DNA from: Monocercomonoides exilis
Taxonomy: Eukaryota > Preaxostyla > Oxymonadida > Polymastigidae
DNA: 64,000 bases
Direction of reading: 5' to 3'
NCBI GenBank assembly: GCA_001643675.2
Contig: LSRY02000003.1
Coordinates: forward strand, 1,230,001-1,294,000
Every line of letters begins with the position of its first letter. Within the stretch, counting starts at the first letter, position 1. Below, one piece after another: positions 11,701 through 20,714 of the stretch. Under the pieces are notes generated by a model that saw only the letters and a list, made by a program, of their open reading frames with translations, was not told the origin of the DNA and searched no databases. The translations under genes and the position numbers were made by a program.

Positions 11701-14700
11701 ATTGGCTCAACAATCAGCCATTGCAGCTGCAGCAACAATACAGGAAGAGGAGGAGGAGTGTATTTGGCAACAAAGGAACGAGGAGAATTGAACTTCACAT
11801 TTGTGGGTATGAAATTCAGTTCAAACACAGCAAGAGTCGGGAATGATATTTTCATTGAATGCTTCAACATCACATCGCAGATCAATGAAACCCAATTCCA
11901 GTTTGATCTCCGAGAAGGCCATTACAATCGTTACAATGCGATATATGGAAGAGATGAGTGCAATTTTCCGGACGATACAGATCTGATTGAATTTGTGACG
12001 ATTCATCAGAGTGACACGATCATTGTGAGCAGTGTGAATGGAACGAATGAGAGACAATGCGGAACAAACACACTTCCATGTTATTCGATTGAGCATGGCC
12101 TGATTCATTTGACTTCGGAGCTGATTAGTCAAATACTCGTGATAGAAGAGAGTGTAATTGAAGAAGAGATAAATCTGGAGGAAATGAGTTTGAGCTCGAA
12201 AAGCAGAGGTTTGTGTGAAGTTGAAGTGAAAACAGGAATTGAAAAGACAAGAGAGACTTTGATAACAACAACAGGAACAGTTTCATTGGTGAGAGTGAAC
12301 TTTGTATTTGACTCAATTTTCATCTCTTCACATGAATCACTGATATTGCCAGAAGGAGGAATTCTTGAAATTATGAATTGTTCATTCACCTCAAAACAAT
12401 CAGCAGAAGAAGGAAATGAATATGCAAGCATTCCATTTCGTATTTTTAATATGGAAAAAGGAGAATTGCAACTTGATGGATGCACAGTATCAAATCTAAT
12501 TCTTCAAGAATCTGCATTTCATCTTTCTTCTCAACTTCCATCAGTGATTGATTCATTAACGATTTGCCATTCGACAATTTCAAAATCTCTGATAGATATT
12601 AATGAGTGCGGGCAATTAACAATTAAGGATTTCAATACAGAAAATATCACAGTTGAAGGAAAAGAAGAATCATTGATATCTTGCTTGTCAATGAAAAAGA
12701 CGATGCGATTAGCAAATTGCACAATGGGTGGAGTCTGTTCAAAGACTTCAAAAGGGAAATTGATGAAAGTGGAGGATTGCACAGAAGTGAAAATGGACAG
12801 TTGCATTTTTGATGGGAATTCAAATGAAAGAAATGAACAGAACATCAACGAAAATGAAGAGATGTGCAAATGGGATGGATCTCTTGTGGATGTTGTGAAG
12901 AGTTCTGTGATGATGAAAGACACAACAATATCGAATTCACCAGAAGGTGGAATAACAATGAGTGGAGGGGCATTGACTATTATTGATGGAAGATTTGAGA
13001 ACAATAATCCAACTATTGAAGGATATCCATCATTGAGAAGAAATATCATCTGTTCAGATGCAGGAACATTGAATGTTAGAAGTTTGAAAGGAGGAGATGG
13101 ATGGGAAAGAAATACATCGCTTTGGATGTTGAATGATGGGTGCAGTTTTGGAGGGATTGTTTCAGAGAGTGATTCATCGTTCTTCATTCCAGTTCTGGGG
13201 AGTGTGGAAGCAAAAGAAGAGACAGATAGAATGAAGCTGATATTCAAAGGAATGCTTCTTGTTCCATGCAATCTGTCATTCTCAATTGTGAAGAGAAAAG
13301 GAGAAGAGAAAGAGATTGAAAAACATGATTTTGATTCAAATGGATTTCTATCAGAAAGAGAAGTTGAAGGAAGTGTGGCAAAAGATCTGATCAATGGTTG
13401 TGGAAATGAAATGGAAATGAGTGTGCACATTTTGTTTGGGAATGCTGAATCTCCTTCATCAACAAATTCATTCATTCTGAAGAATTCAACTGTATCTGAT
13501 GGAGATGGAAACATTGCGAAAGGAAGAAATCTGACCAGTTCATTGTGGATAATAATAGTCATGGCAATCATTCTTTTTGTTGTTCTTATTGTTGTAGTTG
13601 TTCTGGCTGTTCGATGGAGGAAAGGAAAAGAAGAAATTAGGAAATACAAGGAGATTGTGAACGATAACATCAGAAAAGATCAGAAAGCATTTGAAATGGT
13701 GACGATGGAGATGTCGCCAAAGGAGCAGTGGAGGAGAGCAGAGAGCGAGGCAGAGAAGAAGAATGAAGAGAGGATAAAGAAGAGGGTGTATGAGACGAAT
13801 ATGGTGCATTCAGAGTCTGAACAGTATTTGCTGAGTGAGAGTGGATCGACTGAATACATTCTTGGACAAGACTCGGATAAAAATGGAGAATGGGAATTAG
13901 AGAAGGAAGAAGAGACACAAAAGCGAATTCCATCACCATCAGTTTCATCCACAGATACAGAAACCACATTTGTTCGAGGGGAGGATCTATTCCCAACAAC
14001 CTCATCGATGTCGAATCTGGTGGATGCAATGGCATGTTCATCGCCTTATGAAAAGCTGATTGTGGATTTGAGGGATTCGCTGTTCATGCTGCTTCATGGG
14101 AAGAATGAGAAGAAAGAGCTGGCGATTGGCACATTGAAGGAGAGAGAAGTGACGGGAACACAGATGCTGTTCTGGGTGGCGAATGGGGCTTTGCACTCGC
14201 TTGAAGATGAGGAAGACGAACTTCCCTCTTTGCGAGACCTGAGCCCGCACATTGTGCTTTTGTCAGAGCACATGGTGATCTGCATTGCGCTCCACTCCGA
14301 CTGCTCCTCTTCATCTGATGATTCGGATTCTTCCTCAATCACATCAACCACGATTGTGACATTTGCCAGTGTTGATGATGATGATGATGATGAAAGAGAT
14401 TCTCTGCCCTCATCAGCGTTTGAGGATGATGAGGATAAGTGGAAGGAGTGTTTGAGGTGGAAGGCGCCAGAGCTGGTGAAGAACAGGAAGATGGGAGCAA
14501 CAGAGAAGTCGGTGGCATTCTCGATTGGGATGATGCTGTGGGAGTGTGTGACACTCGAGATCCCGTTTGGAGAATACGAAGGGGAAGTGGCAGGGCAGAA
14601 GATTGCTGATGGAGAGAAGCCGAATGAGAGGGGAATTGAAGAGAGCGTGTTGAAGAATGTTGTTGATGCGTGTCTGTCATCAGAGGCATCGAAAAGACCA

Positions 14701-14892
14701 ACGCTCACTGAAGTGAAGAAAGAGCTGGTTGGGCTGTTTCCTGCTGGAACATTTGTTGTGTCGATGACAGATGCGATCATGCTTGAGGAAAGCAGTGAAG
14801 AGCAGGATGAAGAAAATGATGAAGGAAAAGAATGTGAAAAGGAAGGGGAAATGGAAGTGAATGAAATGAAAGACATGTTTGACAAGGAATGA
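5752..14892 (+). CDS. Giant beta-helix receptor with cytoplasmic pseudokinase domain (copy A)
   Basis: 3046 residues in one exon. A signal peptide is likely from Met24 (MKVAFNIVTLLLLVANC), so translation may start at 5821. Residues about 190-360 are Ser/Pro/His-rich low complexity. The ectodomain carries many short Asn/Cys/Gly-rich rungs (HGGALYC, GRGGGVYL, GGRGGALM) typical of right-handed parallel beta-helix (pectin-lyase fold) proteins. It also has five copies of a Gly...CG...PC module near residues 673, 1048, 1395, 1706 and 2092. One membrane helix spans about 2598-2621 (LWIIIVMAIILFVVLIVVVV). The cytoplasmic tail has a degenerate kinase: LRDLSPHIVLLSE stands for the catalytic loop, RWKAPEL (around 2904) for the APE motif, and SIGMMLWECVTLEIPFGEY for the C-lobe. 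There is no glycine loop, no VAIK lysine and no DFG. Probably a surface sensor or adhesin with a scaffolding pseudokinase; the ligand is unknown. An inverted paralog lies at 32375-41551. Confidence 0.9.
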   Translation: MGCRNISYPHFSCIHNCVEELPHMKVAFNIVTLLLLVANCYYGEGIAERQYHQKWNVEMQEGKISIADKNRDNNYNFCNSLKKVIKSADNHICSIQTSLNIFNTSLCVTHLNIIPLSGCPLLTAQHHSAASICSSTCTIHPPSLTNNHHHHCPLFLSAHASLSLTNFSLTTHQPAILSFPLFSTPNNLLPHAHSPIPASFSISHSFFSSFVSLVQPFLFSPSSLSSPSPSPSPSLSSSPSSSSSSSSSSSFSSPSSSPSISSSPSPSLLYIHHQSHPHLHIHLNLHLSNTLFSNISSPQSHPSLPSLPSHSLNSFISTTSSSSSSSSSTNTNTNTIPSFSLHSSLSIHSTIFKHTHNPIDGAILPNLNSPSTSIFAFNTSFLHQTRSLSNAPVEYIGSQTQKLKPGRLTSFDVNSHRFEWCEWNNSYGGSDHGGALKVNCTNANLTITACSFNNCSCTGNGHGGALYCDYLLKIDITKSNFTSCSAAHGGANCIAGPQSNSDWIFSENRVESCSIAYWCGTGWYFRINNMTSNGQFLFSKCKCIANSGGDSAGSLTFYNPPSNKPSQFLIDDCQFINNKLTASSTYGGAAMCFYPSNSWMIGFKFITFCFFDSNTAANGRGNDVFFYGNSITQSPFENCGSTTPTQRVWNNNTADNTEYNGWLPLIAQNKIVANSGSDADACGRPQQTPCATIEYALNSFISLLQDASLTLLTSTFVPTQTLTFSAVDTKITGNGTTATTIASSGIPQPASSFSSSFPSSSSSSPDPSASSALFQQAQGSLTVSALAIAHNSTNQITPILFHLSDNSPSLNLNTTTITGTTSNSITTPLFFLTAGSLALNHTAITQLSLNSQSIFHLTSLTAPLTLNSSNITHITSTASPASCVLSSATSPALSLSLANCTIANIDSAPQNQQTATDGGCISFASSAPANSFSVSNTIFSTCSVSEDTSSGGRGGALMIEFNEGSQVSESSFSITNIVFSANKASVGRDMYFVCESFVASVKEPMFAFMGNITQKDNSVVGHDRTEAFGDWDVDLFIFFDGFFDSTIYVDGTSGVEEVYCGIEKAPCYNVNYGIGHLKRTQNTKQEIIVISNTLMAGFVDVGGICMKAKTETIVQIECKREVSGSEACVVESSSLTEIQFIEIIVPSSFNRTISAVIESSTQNGELHLKNCEMSVVGGKQNTIGFILIKSTGKMVELDSVTISDVKSTVSLFSISLSSSNVNEQEFKVKMLNCILERFEIDGGEEATVFGGSVGVGMAINGSKIEGALSEKSKEGGALKIVLNEGGFMTIENSTLTGCVCENMSEGGKGGGIYLDCSSNEEGFQLSSISFSGCSATVGKNMFVKSGNLVNSVKIERFAFDCTDYEDDGNAFVGEDGKYGEMDLRVFLVSLKWVEAYVSTGGHDTLGCGSEMFPCESMKSGIDHIDRSGTEGERKVKVRDEGTIEDSYSFTDALVIDGCVNEGDETKHKPIHFEGPIKGNSASSVISSTASLDLLSLKLQIPSQFVPSINTLISSSGDLQLENCLFEIRSTDIIQYSLITTTTGSCTLKGCSLTDCSFAKSPLVMASSVLFENSNFSNIVNTGSGEGGLATVTLKNEEDLVIISTNASSCSLSSSNGKGGFLYLDCENCLNENPFIFDTGVTFENNNATFGKNMFILAKDFNTSVTNISFKFEYSSMKDDKTLFVGSDDKHQEKDLFMFLIPYSSFEIFISLNGFDVTRCGSEEEPCKTMWKGMKNMKEENGKKTIHIEESTIIRDSFNVSNYQIKKDAKMGDENAKATLNFEKAVGSQLDYFMVNDIHLELSNIQFQLTSGFDNSAKTIISSKIGELVISECSFHSEAGANNGFDCVFVDVIGGTVEVNDLSIESCNVGNSIFAINNAVVVCHLVNVRVESLNESGECLLLIKGTESTTKINEADEKMSLKIDNSSFSGVKRSDNGPSILESKSEKKIDLVVKESNITEDKAEESEKGGAIFFTLGSSGSMKMIGSTISHCSCSNNTGRGGGVYLATKERGELNFTFVGMKFSSNTARVGNDIFIECFNITSQINETQFQFDLREGHYNRYNAIYGRDECNFPDDTDLIEFVTIHQSDTIIVSSVNGTNERQCGTNTLPCYSIEHGLIHLTSELISQILVIEESVIEEEINLEEMSLSSKSRGLCEVEVKTGIEKTRETLITTTGTVSLVRVNFVFDSIFISSHESLILPEGGILEIMNCSFTSKQSAEEGNEYASIPFRIFNMEKGELQLDGCTVSNLILQESAFHLSSQLPSVIDSLTICHSTISKSLIDINECGQLTIKDFNTENITVEGKEESLISCLSMKKTMRLANCTMGGVCSKTSKGKLMKVEDCTEVKMDSCIFDGNSNERNEQNINENEEMCKWDGSLVDVVKSSVMMKDTTISNSPEGGITMSGGALTIIDGRFENNNPTIEGYPSLRRNIICSDAGTLNVRSLKGGDGWERNTSLWMLNDGCSFGGIVSESDSSFFIPVLGSVEAKEETDRMKLIFKGMLLVPCNLSFSIVKRKGEEKEIEKHDFDSNGFLSEREVEGSVAKDLINGCGNEMEMSVHILFGNAESPSSTNSFILKNSTVSDGDGNIAKGRNLTSSLWIIIVMAIILFVVLIVVVVLAVRWRKGKEEIRKYKEIVNDNIRKDQKAFEMVTMEMSPKEQWRRAESEAEKKNEERIKKRVYETNMVHSESEQYLLSESGSTEYILGQDSDKNGEWELEKEEETQKRIPSPSVSSTDTETTFVRGEDLFPTTSSMSNLVDAMACSSPYEKLIVDLRDSLFMLLHGKNEKKELAIGTLKEREVTGTQMLFWVANGALHSLEDEEDELPSLRDLSPHIVLLSEHMVICIALHSDCSSSSDDSDSSSITSTTIVTFASVDDDDDDERDSLPSSAFEDDEDKWKECLRWKAPELVKNRKMGATEKSVAFSIGMMLWECVTLEIPFGEYEGEVAGQKIADGEKPNERGIEESVLKNVVDACLSSEASKRPTLTEVKKELVGLFPAGTFVVSMTDAIMLEESSEEQDEENDEGKECEKEGEMEVNEMKDMFDKE

Positions 14893-16600
14893 GAGCTGAA
14901 AACAAAAGAAATTGTTTTCAAAACTGAATATGAAATGAGAGAGAAAGAAAATTATTTCGTCACTTTTGCATCAATTTTGATCAAAACTGAAATTCAAATC
15001 ATTGAGTTTTAAGATATGTGTGTTGACAGGACGTGGGCTTATGGAAAAGGTGAATTTTGAGATCGGAATGTTTTCAAGAGAGTTTCGTATGATTATATTA
15101 ATTTTCTTTAAAAGCTGAAAAATTGGAAAAAAAAAAAGGGAAATAAAGTTATCTTTTTGTTGAAATTTTTTAAAAAAATTAATTTATTTGACACACGAAT
15201 AATACACCAAAAATAATTCTAATTCCAAAAAAGAATAATTCTAATTCCAAAAAAGAATAATTCAAATTCGAAAATTAAAAGTTCAATTTCGTAATTTATT
15301 AATTCGATTTTGAAAAGGGATAAATCTATTTCGAAATTGATTTTAAACAGAAAATGAAAATATAAACTGTTGATGGATTTCTGATAATTTCAAGTTATTT
15401 TTAAATCAATCAAATGTCATTACTCAAATGACTGTTTTTTTTAATTGAAACAATCAATAATTCTGTATTTTGAAGTTTATTTTTAAAAAAAAAAAAAAAA
15501 CAAAAATCATCACTCTGACGAAAAAAACATTTTAAAAAATTCATTCAATTGAATAACCATATGGGTGATAATTTTTGAAAAATCACCACAGATCAAAAAA
15601 ATAAAACCATCATAGTTAGTGAAGTTCGTTGAAAATTATTTAAATTAACAGTTAACTTCGTTTTTCATCAAAAGTGAATTTTTTCCCCCTGGAAAAGAAA
15701 TTACCAAAAATTAAAAAAAATGCAAACGATCAAAATATATCAGTTTTTTCTCAACTTGCATTTATTTGCTTTGAGAAAAGAACACTTTTCAAATCAAGAT
15801 ATTTTGAGTTTCATTTAAACATGAGATTTCATATCGAACAATCTGCAGGTTAGCACAAAATTTACGTTTGTTCAATTCTGTAATTTTTCTAAGTTCGAAT
15901 TGCGTAAGAAATAAATGCTATCCAACAATCGTGTCGAATAAAAGCTTATTCATTCAAAGATATTTAACATTTATTAAATGTTTCAGCCAGAAACGTATTC
16001 TGCAAAAAATTCTTTCATTTCAATTATTCCAATTCACCTTTATTAAAAAGAATGGCAATTGCATTTTCTTCTTTGCAATTTGTATGGGCAACAAAAGATT
16101 TAAAGGTTATACAGGACACTTTTTTATTTTTTTATTAACTTCAGTTTCCTTTTTTGTTACCATAGCATGTCAATAAACTTCGCTGTGTTGAATTTGACTC
16201 TTCTGCAAACAGTACTACAACAATCTCGTCTCTTCTTTTTCTTCTTTAGCTTCATTACATTCATCCTGGTCACCACCTTCAACGTGTTCTGCAACTTTCA
16301 CTTTTTCCGCCAATTCGACAACTAACACTTCCTCCTCCTCTTCTTCCTCGTTAGTTTTTTTGAATGGAATTTGTGAAGTTTCTAAATTGCAAGCAGAACT
16401 GCGTACAAGGTTTTGGATTTTTTTTTCCTGGAGCGAAAAGGAAGCGAAGACGGGACAGATGGGATTTGTTTTTCGAAAAAAGCAATATTTGGGAAAGAAA
16501 AAAAGAAGAAAGTCAATAAAGAACAATCGGTGAAAAAAGGCATGGACATATTTTTGAATATGTAACTTTTCATTCATTGCTTTTTTAATGTTATTAAGAT
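14893..16600. other. AT-rich intergenic region with short tandem repeat
   Basis: The first 100 bases after receptor A resemble the 3' flank of receptor B (TTTCAAAACTGAATATGAAA shared), so the duplication includes the 3' UTR. About 15204-15280 holds a 22-bp unit (AATAATTCTAATTCCAAAAA core) repeated two to three times. A 102-codon ORF at 15868-16176 is very AT-rich with no domain, and I do not call it. From about 16215 to 16380 the minus strand is Glu-rich (coding-like but short), possibly part of the decayed block that follows. Confidence 0.5.
15204..15280. repeat. Short tandem repeat, 22-bp unit
   Basis: Two near-identical units plus a diverged third, each reading AATAATTCTAATTCCAAAAA followed by AG or a variant. 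The leading ACACCAAAAATAATTCT is the reverse complement of the sequence just right of the foldback element at 19628-19867 (AGAATTATTTTTGGTGT), suggesting both come from one repeat family. Confidence 0.7.
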
Positions 16601-17206
16601 TTTGCAAGGATGTTCAATGACAATGGTTGAACAAGGAATATGGAAAGAGTGCGCATTGGATTGACTAAAGAAGTCAGGATATAATAATTGGAAAGGCGTA
16701 TAGAGGAAAGAACAGGTGAATAATACAAAAGAAAGGAAAGAAAGATGTTTTTATAAAGGCATTGGAATGTATTAACGATGAATCTTGTTAAAAGCGAAAA
16801 AAGAGGGAAACAAAAATTGATGATATGGCAAAAGAAGAAATTTAACGAAAAGCTGAGAGGAAAAAGATATTTGACGGGAAGAAGAAGATATTTATTATCA
16901 TTTGACTGAATGAGACGACTTTGGTAAAATGGTAGAAAAAGTGAAAACATAATATAGAGGGATTTTTGAAGATGAGTCAAAAGAAAGGAATAAATGAAAG
17001 AAAAGGAAGAAGAAGAGAAAGAGGAAGAAAAAGAAGACGACGAGGAGGAGGATGACAACGCCGCTGACGATGTGGGCGGTGAAATCGAAGGATCGATCAC
17101 GCCCAATGCACACTCAAAGGACAGCAGCATGTTGTTGATTGCCATCTCCATTGAACTCAGAACTTATAAGTGTTGCGCTAAAGAAGCAAATAATTGTGAT
17201 GCATAG
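16600..17206 (+). pseudogene. Possible decayed coding stretch, plus strand
   Basis: The plus strand is purine-rich and one frame from about 16640 to 17050 reads like a Lys/Glu-rich protein (KKDVFIKALECINDES, ETKIDDMAKEEI) broken by about eight stops. An overlapping frame (16994-17206) is open with a poly-acidic start but no domain. No family is recognised. It may be part of the same inserted, decaying block as the minus-strand remnant at 17170-18500. Confidence 0.3.
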
Positions 17207-18500
17207 AAAGATGTGGCTTCTCTTTCCTCTTCAATGCAATTGTCTCGTGAAACTGCATCACTTGCCTCACGTATACAAGCAGCACCCGAAAGCAGATCGC
17301 CACTTCCATCTCGTTCTTCCCCAGCTGCAGCTTCACATGCACCGCCTGCAGCTGCGCCGTCTGGAACAGCGTATGCCACCCTTCTTTCCTCCCCACTTCC
17401 GTCTGCACAGCCTCCACCAGCCGCTTCAGTCCTGCACCTGCACCTGCCCCTGCAGATACCCACGCCGTTACACACGCAGACACCCCCGCTGATACCACCG
17501 AAAGCACCTGCACCTGATCATCCAGCGCCGGTTAACCATCTTTCCAACTGAGCTGTTCCACGGTAGGAATGGAAGAGATCTGCAGTTGGAAGCATCGCAC
17601 ACATCTGCATGCATTACGCACAACATGAAGAAATCGTTGCTCTGGAACACCTCCAGCACCGATTCAAACGATGGTATACAGAACCGCCGCAGCTAGTTCT
17701 CATCACTGAAGATTCGCAGCGACAGCATCATCAGCATTTTCGTTTCCTTCTCCGTCTTGTTCATCTTCTGCCTCATAATTACATCCAATCCTCCTTAACA
17801 TCCAATACCACAACCGCCGCCATTGGACCTAAAGCTGTTCTTCTCAGATCTCTCGCTGATCAAAGATCTCGTTCCCTCACTTCCGCCTCCTCCTTACCCA
17901 CAGCTGTTTGCTTCTCCTTCAACACTTGCCCCACTTTCCACTTTCACAGAAAGCTCCTTCTTTCTATTGTCTGGCCCAATCATCACAGTGCCACGATCTC
18001 CGATGCTCGCGGAAAACTTCTCCTGAAACTTTTCATGCAACTCCGAAGGCAAGATCAATTTAGCTGAAGACGGAACCATCCTTCCACACACAAAAACTGG
18101 CAAAGAAGACGAGGCAAACTACGACACCGAACTCTCCAGCGAACCCGCGCTATCCCCACTCGCCACCCCGCACTGCTGCGTCCGCAGCTTCTTCTCCTTC
18201 TCAATCCCCGCATTAATCAGCTCTGTCTTCTTCTTCATTACCACCAGCTGATCCTGCATCTCCTTCACATCTCAGTTGCATTTCTTGCTCAGCTCCAGAA
18301 TCTTCCTCTCCTGCAACAAGATGATTCAGCCCTTTTCCTGAAGTTGCTCTTCCAGTTTGCCCGTTCGCTTCGAAATTTGCACGTCAGAACGAACCTCTTT
18401 CAGCAGAACGTTTTTCTTTAAAAACCTCTTCTCATTCTTCAACTACACCTCCTCGTTCTGCTCCTTCTGCTTCCGGACATTCCGCCTCAGCCCACATTTC
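17170..18500 (-). pseudogene. Decayed coiled-coil protein gene
   Basis: One minus-strand frame stays coding-like for about 1 kb (heptad-rich LKNEKRFLKKNVLLKEVRSD, GKLEEQLQEK, LLQERKILELSKK, DVKEMQDQLVVMKKK) but holds seven stops at 18443-18445, 18326-18328, 18272-18274, 18119-18121, 17894-17896, 17795-17797 and 17693-17695. A second frame (17178-17513) continues with LKRLVEAVQTEVGRKEGWHT, so at least one indel is present. G+C is clearly above the flanking spacer, as in real exons here. The intact ancestor is not recognised; a cytoskeletal coiled-coil protein is likely. The pyrimidine-rich plus strand gives Ser/Pro-rich ORFs that I take as shadows. Confidence 0.6.
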
Positions 18501-18659
18501 CCCCACACCAACTCTTCCACCATCTCCTCGTTCTTCCAGGGAGTTCAGCTATGCATCTACACTTCATTCGCCTTTAATGAAAAAGCTGATCTATGAGCTG
18601 GATGTATTGAAAAAGATGATGAAAGAGAAAAAAACGAAGGAGTCAATAGTGATATGAAG

Positions 18660-19627
18660 ATAAGAAAAGGAAAAACAAATAATTCATTTTCACTTTCTTT
18701 TCATTATTTATCTCAAAGATAAATAAGAACTCTACATATCATTTGTTAATTCTTTTTTGTTTTTGCTTAAATGCACAAAAATCTTCAATTGCTTTTTTTT
18801 TTGTCAAAATACAAACAAGTTCTATCAAAATTATTGTCGTGTATTTTTGGATTCAAAAAAAGTGTTAAAGTCGAAAAACTGATTTTTTAAAAAATTTGAA
18901 AATAAACGTATATAAAACATTTATAAAATTAAAAATTTGCATAATGAGATTAGATAGATAATGATTTTTATAATTCAAACAATTGATATGTGAAATTCAT
19001 TTAGTCAAAAAAGTTACAAAAGAAAATTCAAGTTGAATGTGTTGCAGTTTTATAACGACAAAAATAACAAATAAACTTCAATTATTGTTCCATAAAGTAA
19101 ATGTCAATGATAAAAATTTTAAAAAGGAAGGAATCAAATGCTTAAGTTTGAAAAAAATGAATGAGTAAATGGAAAAAGAAATAATTACGGTTAACAAAAA
19201 TATGTCTTGGATTTAATGTGGGACAGATCAGGCTAAAAAAAGGTAATTTTTCAAAAATTTTCACCCATATAAAAATAATAATTTTTCAATCACATTTATT
19301 GAATAACAAAAAACAAGAATTTTTTCACAAACAATATTTTTAAGTCTCTTTGGTGAAAAAATAGAAAAACATCAATTTTTTGTACGAAAATGAATACATT
19401 TTCTTATTGAAAAACTTTTATTAAAGAAATACACATTCAAAATGAATGAAATTTTTATTAAGGAAATGCATCATTTTTTAAATATTCAAGAACAATGTGG
19501 GCTCACGAGATCAAAATCAAGAGTATTTTGACAGCAAAACATAAGTTAATAATTATACTAATCAAATAAATTTTCGTCTCGAAATCGAATTATTCTTTTT
19601 CGAAAATGAATTACTATTTTTCGAAAT
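18660..19627. other. AT-rich intergenic DNA, no gene seen
   Basis: Very AT-rich, no ORF of note, no RNA gene recognised. It leads into the foldback element at 19628. Confidence 0.6.
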
Positions 19628-19867
19628 GGGTGATTCTTTTTGAAAAGTCGCAAAAGTTTAATTTTCAAATAAATCAAAAAATTCATATTTTGCTCAAATT
19701 TTTGTTAACACACACCAAACTTCACTAACATGGAATCAATATCTTGATAATGCTATTTCAAACATTCTTAAGAAGATTCGTGAGTGGAAACAGAAATTTG
19801 AGCAAAATATGAAATTTTTGATTTATTTGAAAATTAAACATTTGTGACTTTTCAAAAAGAATCACCC
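19628..19867. repeat. Foldback (MITE-like) element, 74-bp inverted arms
   Basis: Left arm 19628-19701 (begins GGGTGATTCTTTTTGAAAAG) and right arm 19794-19867 (ends CTTTTCAAAAAGAATCACCC) are equal in length and reverse complements except for a handful of mismatches. The 92-bp centre has no ORF. Target-site duplications were not evident. It could be a MITE or a non-mobile palindrome. Confidence 0.85.
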
Positions 19868-20260
19868 AAATAGAATTATTTTTGGTGTATATTTTTTTAT
19901 ATATTTTTGGAAATTACTCACCTTAAATTGTTATATAAAATCGAAAAAGTTTCAATCAAAATCGGAAAATTCAATAATATGGAAAACATTAGAAAATATT
20001 GCAAAATCCTGAACCAAATCAGTTGAATATCAATAATTGAATGATTTGAGAAGTTCGACACTTTGCAACATTTTGTACCTTTTGTTGATTTTTTTCTTTT
20101 ATTCTCTTTTCTTTTTTTATTTTTAACCTTCACCATTATTGATTGAATATTTTATTATTGGTAAATACCTGATTTGGATGTTTTCAACAAAAAATGAAAT
20201 TTGTTATGCATCAAATTTTTCATTCTCCTTTTTTTTCAACCATATTTCAACTTTAAAAAT

Positions 20261-20479
20261 ATATATGGCTGATCCTTTTTGAAATCATTCTTTCGTTCGA
20301 GTTTTGATCAAAAATTAAATCTTAATGGGATTTTGAAAAATTGAACCAAACTGATAATACATGTTGTTCATGATGTTGTTATTGCAGAAACAAAATTTTG
20401 ACAAAAATCCCATCGAGATAAAAATTTTGATCAAAACAAGAATGAAAGTTAGATTTCAAAAGGGATTTGCCATATATAA
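20261..20479. repeat. Second foldback element, about 80-bp imperfect arms
   Basis: Left arm about 20261-20340 (ATATATGGCTGATCCTTTTT...GTTTTGATCAAAA...ATGGGATTTT) pairs with right arm about 20398-20479 (AAAATCCCAT...TTTTGATCAAAAC...AAAAGGGATTTGCCATATAT). Arms are more diverged than those of the element 400 bp upstream and the sequence is different, so it is a separate element. No ORF inside. Confidence 0.75.
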
Positions 20480-20714
20480 ATAATTCATGTTGCAATCATG
20501 ATAATATTATTTTTTTTCTTTAATAAGTGAATATTGAAAATGGAAAAACTGTTTGAAATATAAAAAAGAATATGAAATGAATACAGCAAATCAAAATTTT
20601 CAAACATAAAAGGTTAAACATCACTTTCAACGTGCATGATTGTTTTTATTCTTCGTCTGCTGAAATTTTCTGAAAAGTTTGAAACGTTTTTGATATGAAA
20701 TGAGAATAAACTTC

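Noticed and set aside
12531-14921. Long antisense ORFs under the receptor tail (for example 12531-13670 and 14094-14921)
   Set aside because: Antisense of Glu/Lys-rich coding gives Ser/Phe-rich ORFs without domains; the sense frame encodes the membrane helix and kinase-like domain. The same holds for the plus-strand ORFs over receptor B.
15868-16176. 102-codon plus-strand ORF
   Set aside because: AT-rich, Phe/Ile-rich, no domain, no splice context; composition equals the spacer.
18357-18596. Plus-strand Ser/Phe-rich ORF in the decayed block
   Set aside because: It is antisense to the coiled-coil remnant and has no domain.
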